Shown: positions 9,578-23,313, counted from the stretch's first letter. The stretch is 64,000 nt of DNA from Sesamum alatum (GCA_034509735.1 JACGWO010000006.1:8819001-8883000), one strand, 5' to 3'. Notes: generated from the letters alone by a model not told the origin. Translations and numbers: made by a program.

Positions 9578-11796
9578 TGAAGGACAAGCGGATCCGCCCG
9601 GGGCGCGAGCGGAAGCGAGAAAGCGTGGAAAAATTTAAATCAAATTCAAAATATGCGAATCCCAAGGGGTGTACCCTTGGGTGCTCAACCGGGCGTTCGA
9701 TGTAGGATGTGTAAATATTAAAACATATATTTAAACACATAGGGCATAGATATATAAATGAAATCAATCAAAGCGTAATAAACCGTTACCTTTGATTGTT
9801 TAGCGTATGCTCCCGGCTACTAGCGTTGTTCCTTCTTCGGAATGCTCACGAAATCCAAACGTATGGATTCTCCAAAGGTGATCCACACCACACCGGAAGA
9901 AACACACGTTCTTCTTGCTAGAAAAGAACGGGTTTAGGAAGGAATCGGTTTAAGAGAAGAACACTATGAATTAGTGTTCTCTTAAACTTACTTTGTTCTT
10001 CTTCTTGATTCAAAATCAAGTGAAAAACACAAGTGTAAGAGAGGGAGAGAGCACGAAATTTTGAGAGAGAGGAGAGGATTTTTGTCTTCTCTTTTTCCTA
10101 GAAAAAGATGAATAATGAATCACTTATGCTTGGTGTTGTATATTCTAATATATATACATAATTAATGTGATTATTGGAATGTGTGTAGGTTCATCCAAGG
10201 ATGTCTAGATTCATTCCAATCAATCACCATCAATTCTTCAATCAAGCCTACCAAAATTTATGGTATGATCAAATCATACCAAAAGGATAGAGCTTGATTG
10301 GAGTTGATTTGTCTCTTTCCAAAAGAGATAAGTCAACATACCACCTACCATGAAACATGGCTGATTTTGCTTCCTCCAAGGGAGCGTGTCGGCCATGTTT
10401 GATTAAGGAAAGAAGTCCAACTTCTTCCCATTCCAAATTAGGAATTATTTCTCCTCTCGGGTATAATTTAACGGACCGGGTTTTATCGTAATCCAATTGT
10501 GACGAACCCAATATTAAATCCAATTTAATGTCCACTTAAATTATTCCCGTTGATCTTTTAATCCAATTAAAAGATCCAACGTCTCAACATCTCAACTTTC
10601 CATATTTAATCGAAAATCCAATTTACCGATTAAATGAAAGCCCGATACATTATCGGCCCGTCCATCCAATGGACTTTCCCTTAAGTAATCCAATTACTTA
10701 TTTTATCCTTCGAGATTGACTCCAAGTCGATCTCTCAACCTCCTCGTGATTTGTGTGTGACCCTTTAGGCTCACCCTCAGCTAGACTTGGGCCCGTGTCC
10801 CACAAGGGCCCGTTACCATGGGTGGCCGTCTAGTAACGGTCCATGGCACTAGAGACTAGGTGAATTGGCGTGAACATTTAGGCGCCGATTCCGTACGGGT
10901 ACGATCCTTCCGTCTACCGTCTCCCGGCCTTAGTCTAGGGTATGGAATTGGGCGTCGGTTCTCATCCTTGATTAGGCATCTATGCTTAATACTCGAGACC
11001 ACGTATGCTTCATTGCGTCGACACAGGAAACCAGTCCCTGTTCGACCAACCACTGTGGCCACAGCTTCAAACAGCATGAACGTGTCTCCGAGTGCATAGG
11101 AGATACCTCTGTCACATACTGACAGGGGATGGATCCTCTTCTTGGAATCCATCGTCCTCGCTACACATTCCGACTGCACTGGACAAGGCTTATGATAATC
11201 ATCTTACAGAATGATTACCTCTCGCCAGATCCAAGATACAGCCGTCCTGTGCACGCGACTGCCATGATCCCTTAAGTCTGAGGATTACTCCCGTACTATC
11301 AGAATCGGGGAAAATCAATCATACCGACCAAGCCTCCAAGGCTTCCATATGATGATCCCCGTGAGTCAGTCCAGTCGGCTCGACCCCAGTCGACCAACCC
11401 ATCAAGATCGTGTAGGCGTCCCACGCCTGTCGCCGATGAAACACGACACCCATCCAATGAACACGACTCTTGACGCAAGTCTCAATAGGACTCTCGATGC
11501 CCTGTCTCGAGGTCCTCGACTTGGAACATTTCAGACCCAACTCTTAATCAGTTGGTTTCATGACCACCATCCAATGCGTGGTCCAACTGCATGAGTTGTT
11601 ATCCATGATCTGTGGGCTTTGTTGCGATATAAGTTAAACACCATTTTAACAAATGTAAGATGAGCGCAACAAAGAAGGTACCATTGGTGACGAATACTCA
11701 TCTTATTCATCACATAATAATATTACATTCACATAAAGTTGTCGGATAGGTTACAAATTGCCAAACCTATTAGCTTTCTGGTCACCTATTCCAACA
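9578..11796 (-). mobile_element. solo LTR (2219 bp), family S, with perfect 5-bp target duplication
   Basis: On the minus strand it runs TGTTGGAATAGG ... TTGTCCTTCA, the TG...CA ends of an LTR. CTTAG stands immediately on both sides (9573-9577 and 11797-11801). There is no internal polyprotein, primer site or second LTR, so this is a solo LTR left by unequal recombination. It is homologous over its length to 17737-19987. Shared blocks include 'ttaccatgggtggcc', 'cactagagactag' and 'ccgactgcactgga'. Open frames inside it are not conserved genes. The superfamily is not proven; a GCCCGGG...CGCTTCCGCT order near the 3' end also occurs in the copia-type LTR at 53283-53806. Confidence 0.88.
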
Positions 11797-11801
11797 CTTA
11801 G

Positions 11802-12387
11802 ATGCTGAAACAACAGTATGCTGAGCTGAGTGTTAAGAGAGCATCTCCACAAACATTTAATTAATGAAAACAAATGCCTTAGTTGAATATTGTGATAAAG
11901 TTCATGTGTTTTGATTCTCTAAGAAGAATTGTGACATTCAAAATACATTGTTGAAACTTCTATTTTCTTGAAGTGACTCGTGAATCAGCAGTTCCCTTGT
12001 ATATCCGAGTAATTCCTTTTGTTAAATAAAAAAAGGAATTTCAGTTTTCCGTTCGTTTATAGTTTGCAAAGATGGTAAAAAAAATGTTACTTGAAAATGA
12101 CATGCAATATGCTCCTCCAGAGAGCAAAAGACCCGAAAACATTTTTTAGAAATTTTTTGACATTTTTAAAAGAAATTCTAAATGAACAAATATTGTATAT
12201 ACTTCCGCTTAATAAAGTTTACCGAAGGGAACCAAATCTAAGCAAGTCAAGATTGTGAAATGCTACATAACACCAAGCTCTTTAACATTGGCATTGAACC
12301 CTCAAGGAGCTCCCTCTTGCTCAAAACTCTATCTGATGTACAATCTCCTTCCTAAAGAAAAATGCAGCAAGATATACGGTCCAAATA
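11802..12387. other. AT-rich intergenic DNA
   Basis: I see no gene or element boundary. Confidence 0.45.
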
Positions 12388-12649
12388 GACAAAATTACAC
12401 TTTTGATGCCATAGGTTAGGGGGTCGACACATTTAGTTCCACGCTTTCTTAGAGATTACCAATTTAGTCCCACGCTTCCTTCCCACTAACGGGCAACGTG
12501 CGTGTACTGTTAGTTTTTTGACACAAAACGTCGTTTGGGACCAAATGTGTCAAAAACTCCCAATTTTGGGACTAAATTAGTAATCTTAGAAAGCGTGGGA
12601 GTAAATGTATCGACCCCTTAATCTATAGGCCCAAAAGTGTAATTTTGCT
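12388..12649. mobile_element. long-TIR MITE, family P (copy 2)
   Basis: It starts GACAAAATTACACTTTTGAT and ends CCAAAAGTGTAATTTTGCTT, with inverted arms sharing 'ttagggg', 'cacgctttct' and 'taccaatttagtccca' with the copy at 8867-9143. The central spacer carries CGTGCGTGTACTG and is not shared. Confidence 0.7.
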
Positions 12650-13277
12650 TACGGTGGGAGTTACCATCAAAGTATACTATGAAAATGATATTTATTATCA
12701 TATTATGAGTACAAAGCACAATATGCATCCATTTTTTCAATTGGCTAATACTGAGTCATTATCTTCAAGATTTTGAGTTATTTGTAACAAAGACGTGTAA
12801 GTACCCAATAACAAGGATAATAAGTCTCATATGGATTTACCTGCATCTTAAAATAATTGTAAAATCCAACATATATATATATATATATCCTTTCATGCAT
12901 TTTGAACCAAAACAAATATGGTCTTATTGATTATAAATTTCTCAAATTCTCTCCTCCATATTTTAAAGTTTCTCAAATTTATACTTTCACACTTTTTTTA
13001 TGAGAATGTCACAAGCTAAGTTGGTAAAAGCTCATTATTGTATTTTTATTATATATATTGACGATGATGAGGTAATAATTTTTATTTTTTCTAGGGTGTT
13101 TTGTTATTCTTAGTTGCTAGATCTTATGTGGTTTTAGGTCTTTTTTTGTGTTTTGTTGGACTATTGTTTTATGGCTGGTTGGAATAAAATTTCATCGCTT
13201 CTATTTCAAAAAAAAAATTAAAAAAAAAAATGACCTAAGATGCAAAAAGCTTAATTTGCCTCGCAATTTCACAGAAA
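12650..13277. other. intergenic DNA, possible LINE 3' end
   Basis: There is no gene. A TA microsatellite lies at 12871-12888. The stretch 13085-13230 ('gttgctagatcttatgtggttttagg' ... 'ggttggaataaaatttcatcgc' then A-rich) looks like the 3' untranslated end and tail of a plant LINE. I see no target duplication, so this is only a suggestion. Confidence 0.35.
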
Positions 13278-14214
13278 AGTCGCTACAAAAAAACTACGGC
13301 AATTGGGATGGTTTACTAGGATTGTTCCAAAGACGGTCCAAATAGGAACGGTAAATGGAACTGTTGTGGAACAGTAACCCATTGCTGACGTCACTTTCAT
13401 ATTATTCAGAGTCAGAAAGTGCAGAAATGACAAGATCTCCTGATTATGTGCCAAAATATGTGTGTCAATCTGTAAACCTAGTATCGTTCCAAAAAACGAG
13501 CAAATATATTTTGGCATTCCATTTGGAACGCATATGTGGAAATTGGAACGGTTATTTGACCTGAGAAAATAACCCTTCCTACCCCTGTTCCACAACCTGG
13601 GATGAATTGGAGCGCATGGTACGGTTCCAACATGTAGTGCTGAATGAGACATTTTTCCACTTTGTGTGAACAATGTAATGCAATGACCGTTCCAAGTTGT
13701 GGGTCTTGTAAAAATGAAGTTTAGTTCCAACTACCGTTCCAACATGCGTTACTATTAGGAACAGTCCATTTACATAATAGCTTATGTATTCCGATTACCG
13801 TTTCAAATATGCTCCAACGACTATATTATAACGGTTACTTTAGTGTTCGTGTGTCCGTTCCAGAGACCGTTCCTAATGATGAAGCAACGGCTATATTTCA
13901 ACGGCTAGTTTAGTGTTCCAAATAATATTCCAATGCCCATTCCAATATTTTTCTATATATATGTCCCATTCACTCTAATTGTTCTTATTACTCTCTCTCT
14001 CTCTCTCCAATTCATTTCTTCTAACTCCCTCTCTTGATTCTTTATACATAAGATCGAAAATATCAATAATCTCAGCTAAATTTGCATTGATCTTTAAAGG
14101 CGTTTTTGTTTAGGTTATAAGTTGAAATCCTTTAATGGTTAATTATATATATATATATATATTCTTCTGGTCATTTAATTACTATTGTGAATTGCTTGTG
14201 TACGTAGATTAATC

Positions 14215-16050
14215 ATGTTAAGACAGTTGAGGAGATGGATGTATGATCGAGACCTACTGGGTATGACGCCGGAGTTTGAGGATGGTGTTACAGAATTTTT
14301 AGAATGGGCCCAGTCTCAGCGTGCATGTATGGACGGGGAGAAGAGTAAGTGTCCCAGCCGAAAGTGCAAAATCGAACGGTTCGAAACATCGACGAGATAA
14401 ATTTTGACTTCTGTATGAAAGGGTTTTATGAGTACTATAATTAGACTTCACATGGTGAGGAGAGGGTGCTGGAATACTTTGATGCATTGACTGGCGCACC
14501 CTGTGCAGCAGCAACAAACGCCACCCGTTCAGGAGGAGGGTAGTTCGCATTGGGGTGATGCGGCTCAGATGGATTGGGCGCAGAGGATGGTATTCGATGC
14601 CGCCGGACAGTTTTTCTGTTCTTCTTATTATCAGGAGGACCGACTGATGATGGTACTCGATATTTGTCCTTCTGATATGGGTCCTAGTTCATATTATGTG
14701 AGGGGCCCTATGATTATGCGTTTGGATTGTCATACCATTTTTTTATGTAGTTCATGCTACCGATCAACCGTTGTGGAACGGTTGCACTCAATCTCAGTTA
14801 GAGTCAATTGCTACTTTGGTGAATATCAAGGGGGAAGGTGGTTTTTCCGAGCATACATATGATCGCATGTGCCAGTGGGCTGATCATATAATCCCCGCGA
14901 TCACACCTCCCCCTCCCCCCCGGGCTGATCATATAATACGAAGAAAATTGATAAGAGAATTGGCTCACCAGTTCAGAAGATTGATGCATGCAAAAATGCT
15001 ACATGTTGTACTGGAAGGACGATATTGATCTGGAATATTTGCAAATTTTGTGGAAGACGCTAGTACAAGCCCACCCGGACAGAAATCCTAGATGCAGAAG
15101 GTCTCCATATTCCATTCTTAGGTATCTGCCGCTTACCCCTCGACTGCAAAGTTTGTATGCGTCGGAGGCCACTACATAGCATATGACGTGCATGCCAGCC
15201 ATCAGACGAAGGAGGATTCATGTATCATCCGTCTGATGCAAAGGCCTGAAAAGCATTTTCGACCGGACGTATCCTGATTTACAGCTGAGCCCCGTAATGT
15301 TAGACTAGGGTTGTCCACGGATGGGTTTGCACCGCAACGGTCAGTATGATAAAACGTACTCATGGTTGGCCCGTGATACTTGCATCGTATAATCTCCCAC
15401 TAAGAATGTGCATGAAGTTTGAGTTATATGTTCCTAACGATGGTGATCCCTAACCCATCGAATCCCAAACGTCTTATCGATGTCTACCTGGAGTCGTTGA
15501 TCAAGGAGTTGCAGAATTTATGGCGTGTGTGTGTAGGTACGCATGACACTGCGACAAACTAGGAATTCATGATGTGGGCCGCATTGATGTGGACAATGAA
15601 CAACCTTCCCGCCTATGCGATGGCGTTTGGATGGAGTATTGCCGGTGTTATGGGGTGTCCAATTTGTATAGAGGACACACGGGCATTCTATTTACAGCAC
15701 GGTCGGAAGGCATGCTATCTTGACTGCCACAAGTAGTTCCTCCCACCGGACCATCCTTATCGATGACTGCCACAAGTTGTTTGCAAAACCAAGGCTCGAA
15801 GAATAATCGATAACTCGCGATGGACTGAGGTCGCCTGTCAGATGGATGAAGTCATACCTACTCCAGATGTTGGTACAGACAATTAAACGTATGAATTTCA
15901 TGACCCAGCGGGAATACAGCTGGTCGTTGATCTGTCCACATCACAACATGGAGCAGGTACATCGCGCTCGCCAAATGGTGAATCCGATGATCAAGATGAC
16001 GAAGATAGCTTTGACGAGACTGAGGCCGAGGAAGAGACTTATTGAGCGTT
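14215..16050 (+). pseudogene. TNP2-type CACTA transposase pseudogene (E2)
   Basis: The first ~110 bases encode a transposase-associated domain (R-R-W-M-Y-D-R-D, then G-V-T-E-F-L-E-W-A and a C-P-S-R-K-C motif, where the family has CPCRKC). From about 15303 the TNP2 catalytic region is recognisable: R-L-G-L-S-T-D-G-F with its acidic residue, then a V-I-P-N-P..N-P-K segment, a W-A-A-L-M-W-T-M block, and G-C-P-I-C-I-E-D-T with H-G-R-K-A-C-Y-L-D-C-H. Stops interrupt it (for example TAG just after the D-C-H-K motif near 15736, and TAG in the stretch near 15562), and segments are joined only by frame changes. The C-terminus is an acidic tail (many D and E) ending at TGA near 16044. In the family this protein binds the ends and cuts the element; here it cannot be made whole. 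Confidence 0.8.
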
Positions 16051-17736
16051 CAGTGCGTAGTTACCTTTTAAACATTGTATTAATTATAATTTTTTTATAC
16101 AATAATATAACTTTGGAACGGTGTATTAATTTTTTTATATACCTTAGTTTAAACATTGTCTTGATTTTTTATATTTTAATAAAACAGGTTTAATTTTAAA
16201 ATTGGAACGTTCATTACATATCATGGCCGTTCCTAGTAAAGGTACAATTTTTTTTCAAGTAGGCGCCAAATGAAAAAAATATGTGGGAAATTTTGAAACT
16301 AGAGAACGGTCAAAATATTCCCATGGCCGTTCCTATTACAGGTACAATTTTTCAATTAGGCGCCCATTCAAAAATAGGCTCCAAAATTGAATTAGGAATG
16401 GTCAGAATAATTGAGTGACCGTTCCAGATGTAGGTTCAATTTTCTGTTTTGGCGCCCAATGGAAAAATGGTGGAAAAATTGAATTTTGGAGCGGTCGTTT
16501 TATATCCAACCGTTCCTAATACAAATTGGCTGAGACCGTTCCTATATATAACCACTAACAGTTCCTATGTTATTACTATAATAAACCATTCCTATGCCAA
16601 TATACAACCGTTCCAAATTGTGTTATTATATTGTGTATTTTACCTAATTGTGACGATATCTCAACATCCGTGAGCCGGATCAACACCATTTTTAAACACA
16701 TACAAGATTATGAATAAGATTTCATATCTACCAGTCTGATTTTCAATCAGATGGCCGGATTGTAGGATGCAATGATTCTTATGATGACGAATACTGACCG
16801 GAAATGATATCTCGATATCTGCAAATCGAAAATTTTCAAAACTACATATAATGTATTCTTTCATGTGCTACATCATATCTAACGGTCTGATTGGAATTTT
16901 GACAGTCTGATTAGGCGATGCAGTACTACAATACAAGATGTTAGTTACATCTATAAAATACTAACAAACTTAAATATACAAATATACTTCAATGTGTCTC
17001 AACATTGAAAAATATTTTATGTTTTTCAATTCTTTAAACAGCACATTGTATACCTTTCTTTTCTCGTGCACATGATCGGTATGTGTTTTCTTAATTTTTA
17101 TTTATTTTTTAGGTAAATAAATTTTATTTGCAATACAAATAGGAACAGTCGGTCAACATTATAGGAATTGTTAATACATACAGTTCTTCAAAACGACGTT
17201 GTTTCGCTTAGTAGGAATGGTATTGGGAATGATTAAACTATTAAAGGATAGTTCCTATGAGTTCCAATATCAGTAGAAGATATTAAAACAACATCGTATT
17301 AAACCTAAAACGACGTCGTTTTTTACCATTGGACCGGTTATTGGAACGGTCCTATCAAATTATGATCGTTCCAACAGTAATATAAATTGCCCCCTTGGCT
17401 TATTTTTCTCACTTTTCACCTCTCTCTCTCCTTACTCTCTCTCTCTCTCACTGTCTCTCACTGTGACACCCCCTACGTAACTACACTGCATTACCACTAA
17501 TTATACACCCCTTTTAATTATAACCTGCCTTATAAGAGATTTCATTTAAAATGAATAAAATCAATCTTATTGTAAATATAATACATATATATTCGAAATA
17601 TGATAAACATCATCAAAAGTTCCTATCTACTAAGCTACCAGTATGCTTTGTACAAAACTCCAAAAAATGAAAGTTTCAGGCTGTTACAAAACCTAAAAAG
17701 CAACCCAACAAAAACCTAGATGTTTAATAATCATAT

Positions 17737-19987
17737 TGAAAGATTATGTGGATCGTCCCGGGAGATGAGCGCGTATAGCGGAAGCGCGAAAGAATGCGTA
17801 ATAAAAAATTACAAAGCATAATTAAATGGAATTTAAATCATGCATAATATACATAAACGAATCAAGGGGTGTGCCCTTGATTCTCCCGGGCGTTCGGTGT
17901 ATCTCATGTTCAATAAAACACAACATGGAGGCCATAGAATTGAAACCGAAAAAAAAACGAAATTAAAGAAACCTACCCGGTTGTAGTTTTGTCTTCGTTT
18001 CGGCTACATGCATTGTTCCCCGTTTTGCACCAAGATCTCAAAGAAGAGACCCTCTAAATCATCTCACTCGCTCCACCGGAAAGCAAACAACCCTTGTGCT
18101 AGCAAGAAATTATTTTGGGGAGAAGAGACATCGATACACGTTATGAATTAACGCAATCAATGTCTCTTATGTTCTTAACTTGAATAAAATCAAGAAGAAC
18201 AAAGTAGAATTCTTGGAGAGAAGAAAGAGGGGTGGACGAAAATCTTGAGAGAGATGAGAGATGAGAGATGAGAGTTGTAGAGAATAGTAGGTGTGAGTGT
18301 GTGTTTTTTGAGTATTTATAGAAGATGGAATTTCCTATTCCTTCTCAAACTCTTCCAAAGAGACACACTTTGACTAGGATTTTGACCTAGTCAAATCCTA
18401 GTCAAATTAGGCTTTGATTAAGTCAAATTAATCATGGCCCTTCATCTCATCATTCTCTAGATCAAATCTTGTCCATCATTTTGATGGGCTTTATAGAATG
18501 GGCCTATTTAATTCTAAATTAAATATTCCTATGGACTTTATATTAAATCATATTAATATACTAAGCCCATTAATTAATTAATGGAAAGGACTTATTTAAT
18601 TCTAAATTAAATAGTCCTATGGACTTTATATTAAATCCTATTTAATATACCAAGCCCATTAATTAATTCCATAGAATGGGATTATTTAATTCTAAATTAA
18701 ATAGTCCCATGGACTTTATATTAAATCCTATTTAATATACCAAGCCCACTAATTAATTAATTCACCCTTTTAATCTAATTAAAAGGAAAGCCCATGCTTT
18801 ATAAAATTCATAAATCTAATTTATGAACTCAAACCCGATTATCCCAAATAATCCATCGAGGCTTGAATCTCCAAGAAGTATAATTTAATTCCATTAAATT
18901 AAACCTTCTCCCGGAATTAATTCCAAATTAATTCCCTTTCATTTGGTGTAGCGGGTGTGACTCTTTAGGTTCACCTTTCAGCTAGACTTGGACCTACTTC
19001 TTGTTATTTCATAACCAAAGTAGTCCGTTACCATGGGTGGCCATCTAGCAATGGTCCATGACACTAGAGACTAGTGAATTTATGGTGTGAACATTTAGGC
19101 TCCGAGTTATACGCAGGTGCGGTCCTACCGACGCTCGATACGTACGGGTACGGTCCTACTGTCGCCTGTCTCCCGGCCTTTAGTCTAGGGGTCGGTTCCC
19201 ATCCTTGACTAGGCAACTATGCATAATGCTCGAGATAGGTTTAACTCGACGTAGGAAATCCGTTCCCACTACATCAATTGCTATGGCCATAGATTTTGTG
19301 AGTCTAAACCATCTCCGAGCGCATAGGAGATCTTGCTGTCATATCCTTTGACAGGGGACAGATCCTATCTTGGAATTCACCGTTCTTACATACTCCGACT
19401 GCACTGGACGAGGCTTATGATGACAATGTAATATAACCGGTCAAATTTCATCATATCCAAGATACAACCTTAGTATGTAGGGGACTGCCGTGATCCTCAA
19501 GTCCGAGGACTAATCCCGTACTATCGGAACCGGGAATACGAGTCATACCGACCAAGCCTGAGTGGCTTCCATATGACGATTCCCGCGAGTCACCTCAGTC
19601 GGCCGCTCCCCAGCAGGCCGACCCACTAACACTGCTTAGACGATCCTCGTCACCCGTCGATGAAACACGACAGCAGATGCTTAGTGCAAGTCTCAAATGG
19701 ATTCTCGATGCCCTGTCTCGAGATTCCTTTGACTTGGAGTATTTCAGACTGATTCGGCGAAACTGATTTCATGAACCTACCTCCAAGCGTAGTTCCAATT
19801 TCCCGAAATGTTATTTCAGTCTGTGGGCGTTTGTTGTGACATCGTAACGATGCCAAGCAGTAAGTACAACAAACTCATGCCTATGAATCCTTACTACATT
19901 CATTAACATAATATTACTTGTTCACAGATTGACGAATGGTTCTCAGAACAACCAATACCATTGACTTTCTGGTCACCTATTCTAACA
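17737..19987 (-). mobile_element. solo LTR (2251 bp), family S copy 2, nested in the previous LTR
   Basis: On the minus strand it runs TGTTAGAATAGG ... ATAATCTTTCA with CATAT on both sides (17732-17736 and 19988-19992). It is homologous in full to the solo LTR at 9578-11796 and has the same orientation, but differs in an A/T-rich tract at 18500-18900 that holds three imperfect ~85-bp repeats ('attaaatagtcc(t/c)atggactttatattaaatcc'). Confidence 0.88.
18530..18790. repeat. three imperfect ~85-bp tandem repeats inside the solo LTR
   Basis: The block 'attctaaattaaata(t/g)tcc(t/c)atggactttatattaaatc', followed by 'aagcccattaattaatt', appears three times at a spacing of 80-90 bases. The sister LTR at 9578-11796 lacks the array. 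Confidence 0.7.
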
Positions 19988-20360
19988 CATATAGCCAAAA
20001 ACCCGCAGCTTCAGATGTCACGGCTGACCCACCTATTTAGATCCATGCACGTCTTCAAAGTTGCTATAGCTAGTCACCGTGATCTATCTCCTGAAAATGT
20101 TGGCAAGGGATGAGCTGCCTACTCAATAAGTATAGCTAATTAACTTATACATATACACGCACATACATAATAAAACGAATGTCATGGAATACAACAAATA
20201 TAAGAAATGACATATCGCAACAATCATATATCAAATACACATAATACTCGACTTTATTGTTTATTTTCTTAGGGCCCTGCTTACCCATGCTGGAGTGCAT
20301 CACTCAATGGTCTATGCCGACTATCATCCCCTCAATCATAATATCTCTTTTTTTTTTCCG

Positions 20361-20520
20361 GTACCACACAACACACAGCTCGTATGATACCCCATCGTCA
20401 GTGATACCGCACAACACACAGCTCGTATGATATCCCATCGTCAATCACATCACACAGCACACAACTCGTATGATATGTCACATCATCTTCACTGATCAAT
20501 AACAATACACAACTCGTCAT
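20361..20520. repeat. short tandem repeats, ~45-bp period
   Basis: Units of the type 'acaacacacagctcgtatgatatcccatcgtca' occur at about 20366, 20411 and 20456, with a decayed fourth. They lie in the 3' half of the solo LTR at 17462-22015. Confidence 0.7.
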
Positions 20521-20848
20521 TAATCATATTATCATAAGCCATTAAAGTATGCCCCCCCAGTTAGGTAAGCTATGTCTTTATCTCAATTTACAATATTCTC
20601 ATCAATAATCTCACCGTTCGCCTTCATTCATTCAACAATCAAATCCCCATCAATAACTTCAACGTTCAATTTCATTTAGCAATCACATATAGTACACACA
20701 ATCGCCCATCTAACTTCCATACACCATAACCACATATAATCACTTAATGACAACTTCACAGTATAACAAGTATTCCAGACAAATAGCCAACAGGTCATAA
20801 TTGCATATACATCACAAGAATATATTTTCATATATATAAACATATCAT

Positions 20849-20849
<1 letters not shown>

Positions 20850-20892
<43 letters not shown>
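20850..20892. repeat. compound (AC)n-(AT)n microsatellite
   Basis: A CA tract runs straight into a TA tract of about 26 bases. Open frames over it encode only Ile-Tyr and Val-Cys runs. Confidence 0.9.
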
Positions 20893-22020
20893 ATTGAATT
20901 AACTATACTTACCTCCAACATAAAAGATTACGTTAATAGGAGAAACTGCTCAATCCTCTACTCTATCTTCACGTCCTATAGTAGGATATTATATATATTA
21001 TTAATATATCAAAATTATTGTAAATTCTGAATAAAATCACTAATTAATATTTCATTTATATTGAAATTCAAACCTCCGTTCCCTTTTTCGTCTAAATATT
21101 AGTTACTGTAAACTTCCCCGGTATATATCAAATTTATCTATTAACTCATAAGAGCTTATTCTATCAAACCACTCTTGTTTTTATATTTATGGTCCTCTAT
21201 ACCATCCCTAAATGAGATTACTACAAAATATCACATATTTCTTTTTAATAAGTATAATATTCTCAAATACAATTCCCTAATATTTTTCAATTATAATTTT
21301 GTACTATTCCCATTAATTTCTGCCAATTCTTCACTATAATAATAATTATTAAACACTAATACATACAATTATGTATTTGGTTAATAAACCCGATCAATTT
21401 GAGTAAATCTATTTTAATAATGGCAATATATAATAGATTAAATAAATTCTAATTTATTGGCTATAATATCCGGTTCAATTAAAATATTTACCCAATCGCT
21501 AATTTGTATAAATACTCAAATTCAATAAATTTTCTAGTTAAATAGTAAATCGAATAGTATAAAACATATTTAATAAATACACTAATTACATAATATTAAT
21601 ATAATAATTAATACAAAATTAAATATAAAAAAAAACTTACCTCTTTTCTGTTTGCGAACCGAATGTGCGAATGTGTTTAATTAACACATTTACGTTGTTA
21701 ATTGCTTCCTCAAATAGGAAGCAATAATATATATATATATATATATATAATGTAAAAAAAAAATGAGGAGGCAGCCACGTGCTACTCCTTTTTTTCAATC
21801 CTCACCCCCTTTTTTTTTTTAACTTTTATCAAAATTACAAATTAAATCCCCAACTTTTGAATATATATTTTAACCACAAATATTTTATAAAGCTCCAATT
21901 TAGTCCCCTCACGTTTTAATATATTTATAATTTCAACATATAACTTATAACTAAATTTATATTTTTTTAATAATTACTAATTAATCCTTAAGTACAAAAA
22001 TCTATGGATGTCACACTCAC

Positions 22021-23313
22021 TCTCTCTTACTCTCCCTGTCTCTCGCTCTCTCTAACTCTCTCTGCCGCCACCGGCTTCGCCACCACTGCTACCGCCTGCC
22101 GCCTCCGCCACCGCATCTGCTCTCTCTCTCTCTCTCTGCTGTCCCATCCGCCTCCACCACCACTGCTATCTCTCTTCGCCCCAACCGCCACTGCTCGCCG
22201 CCACCCTCCATCTCCAAGTAGGGTTTCCAAAACCCCCCCTTTTTTTTTTTTTCTATTTCTGCCATTTTCATTCTTGCATGTTAGGGCACTTTCTGTAATG
22301 GTGTGTAATGTTAGGGCATTTTCTGTAATTATATGTCATTATTGGATTTTTTTATAATTGTTTGTATTTCTTGGATGTTTCTGTAATTCTGTAATGTTAG
22401 GGTTGTAATTGTAATTTATGTAATTATGATTTTGTGCATTTTTTATATCTGGAAATGTAGGGACGTACATGTAATCTGTAATTTTCAGGAATTTTTGGGA
22501 ATTTTCTGATTATTTTTTGTTATTTTGTGAATTTTCTGTAATTTTTCTGCATTTCTAAAATTTGTGGAAATGTAGGGACTTAGAAGTAATCTGTAATTTT
22601 GCTAGAATTTTTGGCATTTTTTTGATTATGTTATGTTATTTTTATGAATTTTCTCCGATTTTTTATGCATTTTCTATAATTTTTGTGATTTTTTATGTTA
22701 AATTCAGAATTTGATGTCAATAATTAGAATAATATAAGATATTTTCAATAATTAAAAATTTAAGAAAATTATTAGAACTGAAAATAATTTTTTGTAAAAT
22801 TCTGTTTTTTCTAACAAAATTTTCAGTTATTTTTAAAATATTTTCATAATTTTTAAAATATTTTTTTGTTATTTTTAAAAAATTCTTTTACAATATTTTT
22901 TAAGATTCTATTATTTTTCTTAAAAATGGATATTTTTAAAATTATTTTCTGTTATTTATACAAAAAAAATTTGTTATGTGCTTATTATTATAAGTCTTTT
23001 ATGCAATTTTTAAGTCTTTTTTTAACAAATTTCTGTAGTTTTCTGGGAAAAAAAAAATCTGTAAATTAAGTAAATTTTTTTCTGAAAAAAAATTGTACAT
23101 TCTATAATTTTTAAAAATTTTCTATCATTTTTATGTATTTTTTGAAAAATTTCTGTAATTTTCTAAAAAAAGAAATCCTATAAATTCTGAAATTACATAT
23201 AAATTTTTTTTTTAAGGATATAGGAAAAGATATGTTCTAATTAGAATAATATAAATCAGATTTTCGTGAAAAATTTTGGGATTTAGTATAACGATATAGA
23301 AAAAAAAATTCCA
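22021..23313 (+). other. E2 middle region: CT-rich leader then a T-rich repetitive tract
   Basis: 22021-22230 is CT-rich with CCGCCACC-type patches and continues the CT tract interrupted at 17461; it resembles a plant 5' leader and may belong to the second E2 gene. 22260-23230 repeats the theme TTTTCTGTAATTTT many times with drift, then becomes A/T homopolymer-rich. No coding frame is convincing. Confidence 0.5.

Larger units (their letters stand above)
17462..22015. mobile_element. solo LTR (about 2.3 kb without its own insertion), inside E2
   Basis: It starts TGTGACACCCCC and ends GGATGTCACA, so the first and last 7 bases form a perfect inverted repeat. CTCAC flanks it at 17457-17461 and 22016-22020; removing it restores one CT-rich tract of E2. 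It has no coding region, primer site or second LTR, hence a solo LTR. The TGTGACACCCC start and the 'ggctgaccca...gggatgagctgcctactcaataagtatagct' block are reminiscent of plant Ty3/gypsy chromovirus LTRs; that assignment is an inference. It is split at 17732-19992 by another solo LTR. Confidence 0.82.

Noticed and set aside
9564..11594. Several open frames of 60-110 codons in the solo LTRs
   Set aside because: They are not kept between the two LTR copies and look like no protein family.
15846..16193. A 115-codon frame over the transposase C-terminus
   Set aside because: The real frame here is the acidic D/E-rich tail; this one is its shadow.
20676..20921. Minus-strand frame with Ile-Tyr and Val-Cys runs
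   Set aside because: It is a translation of the (AC)n(AT)n microsatellite.
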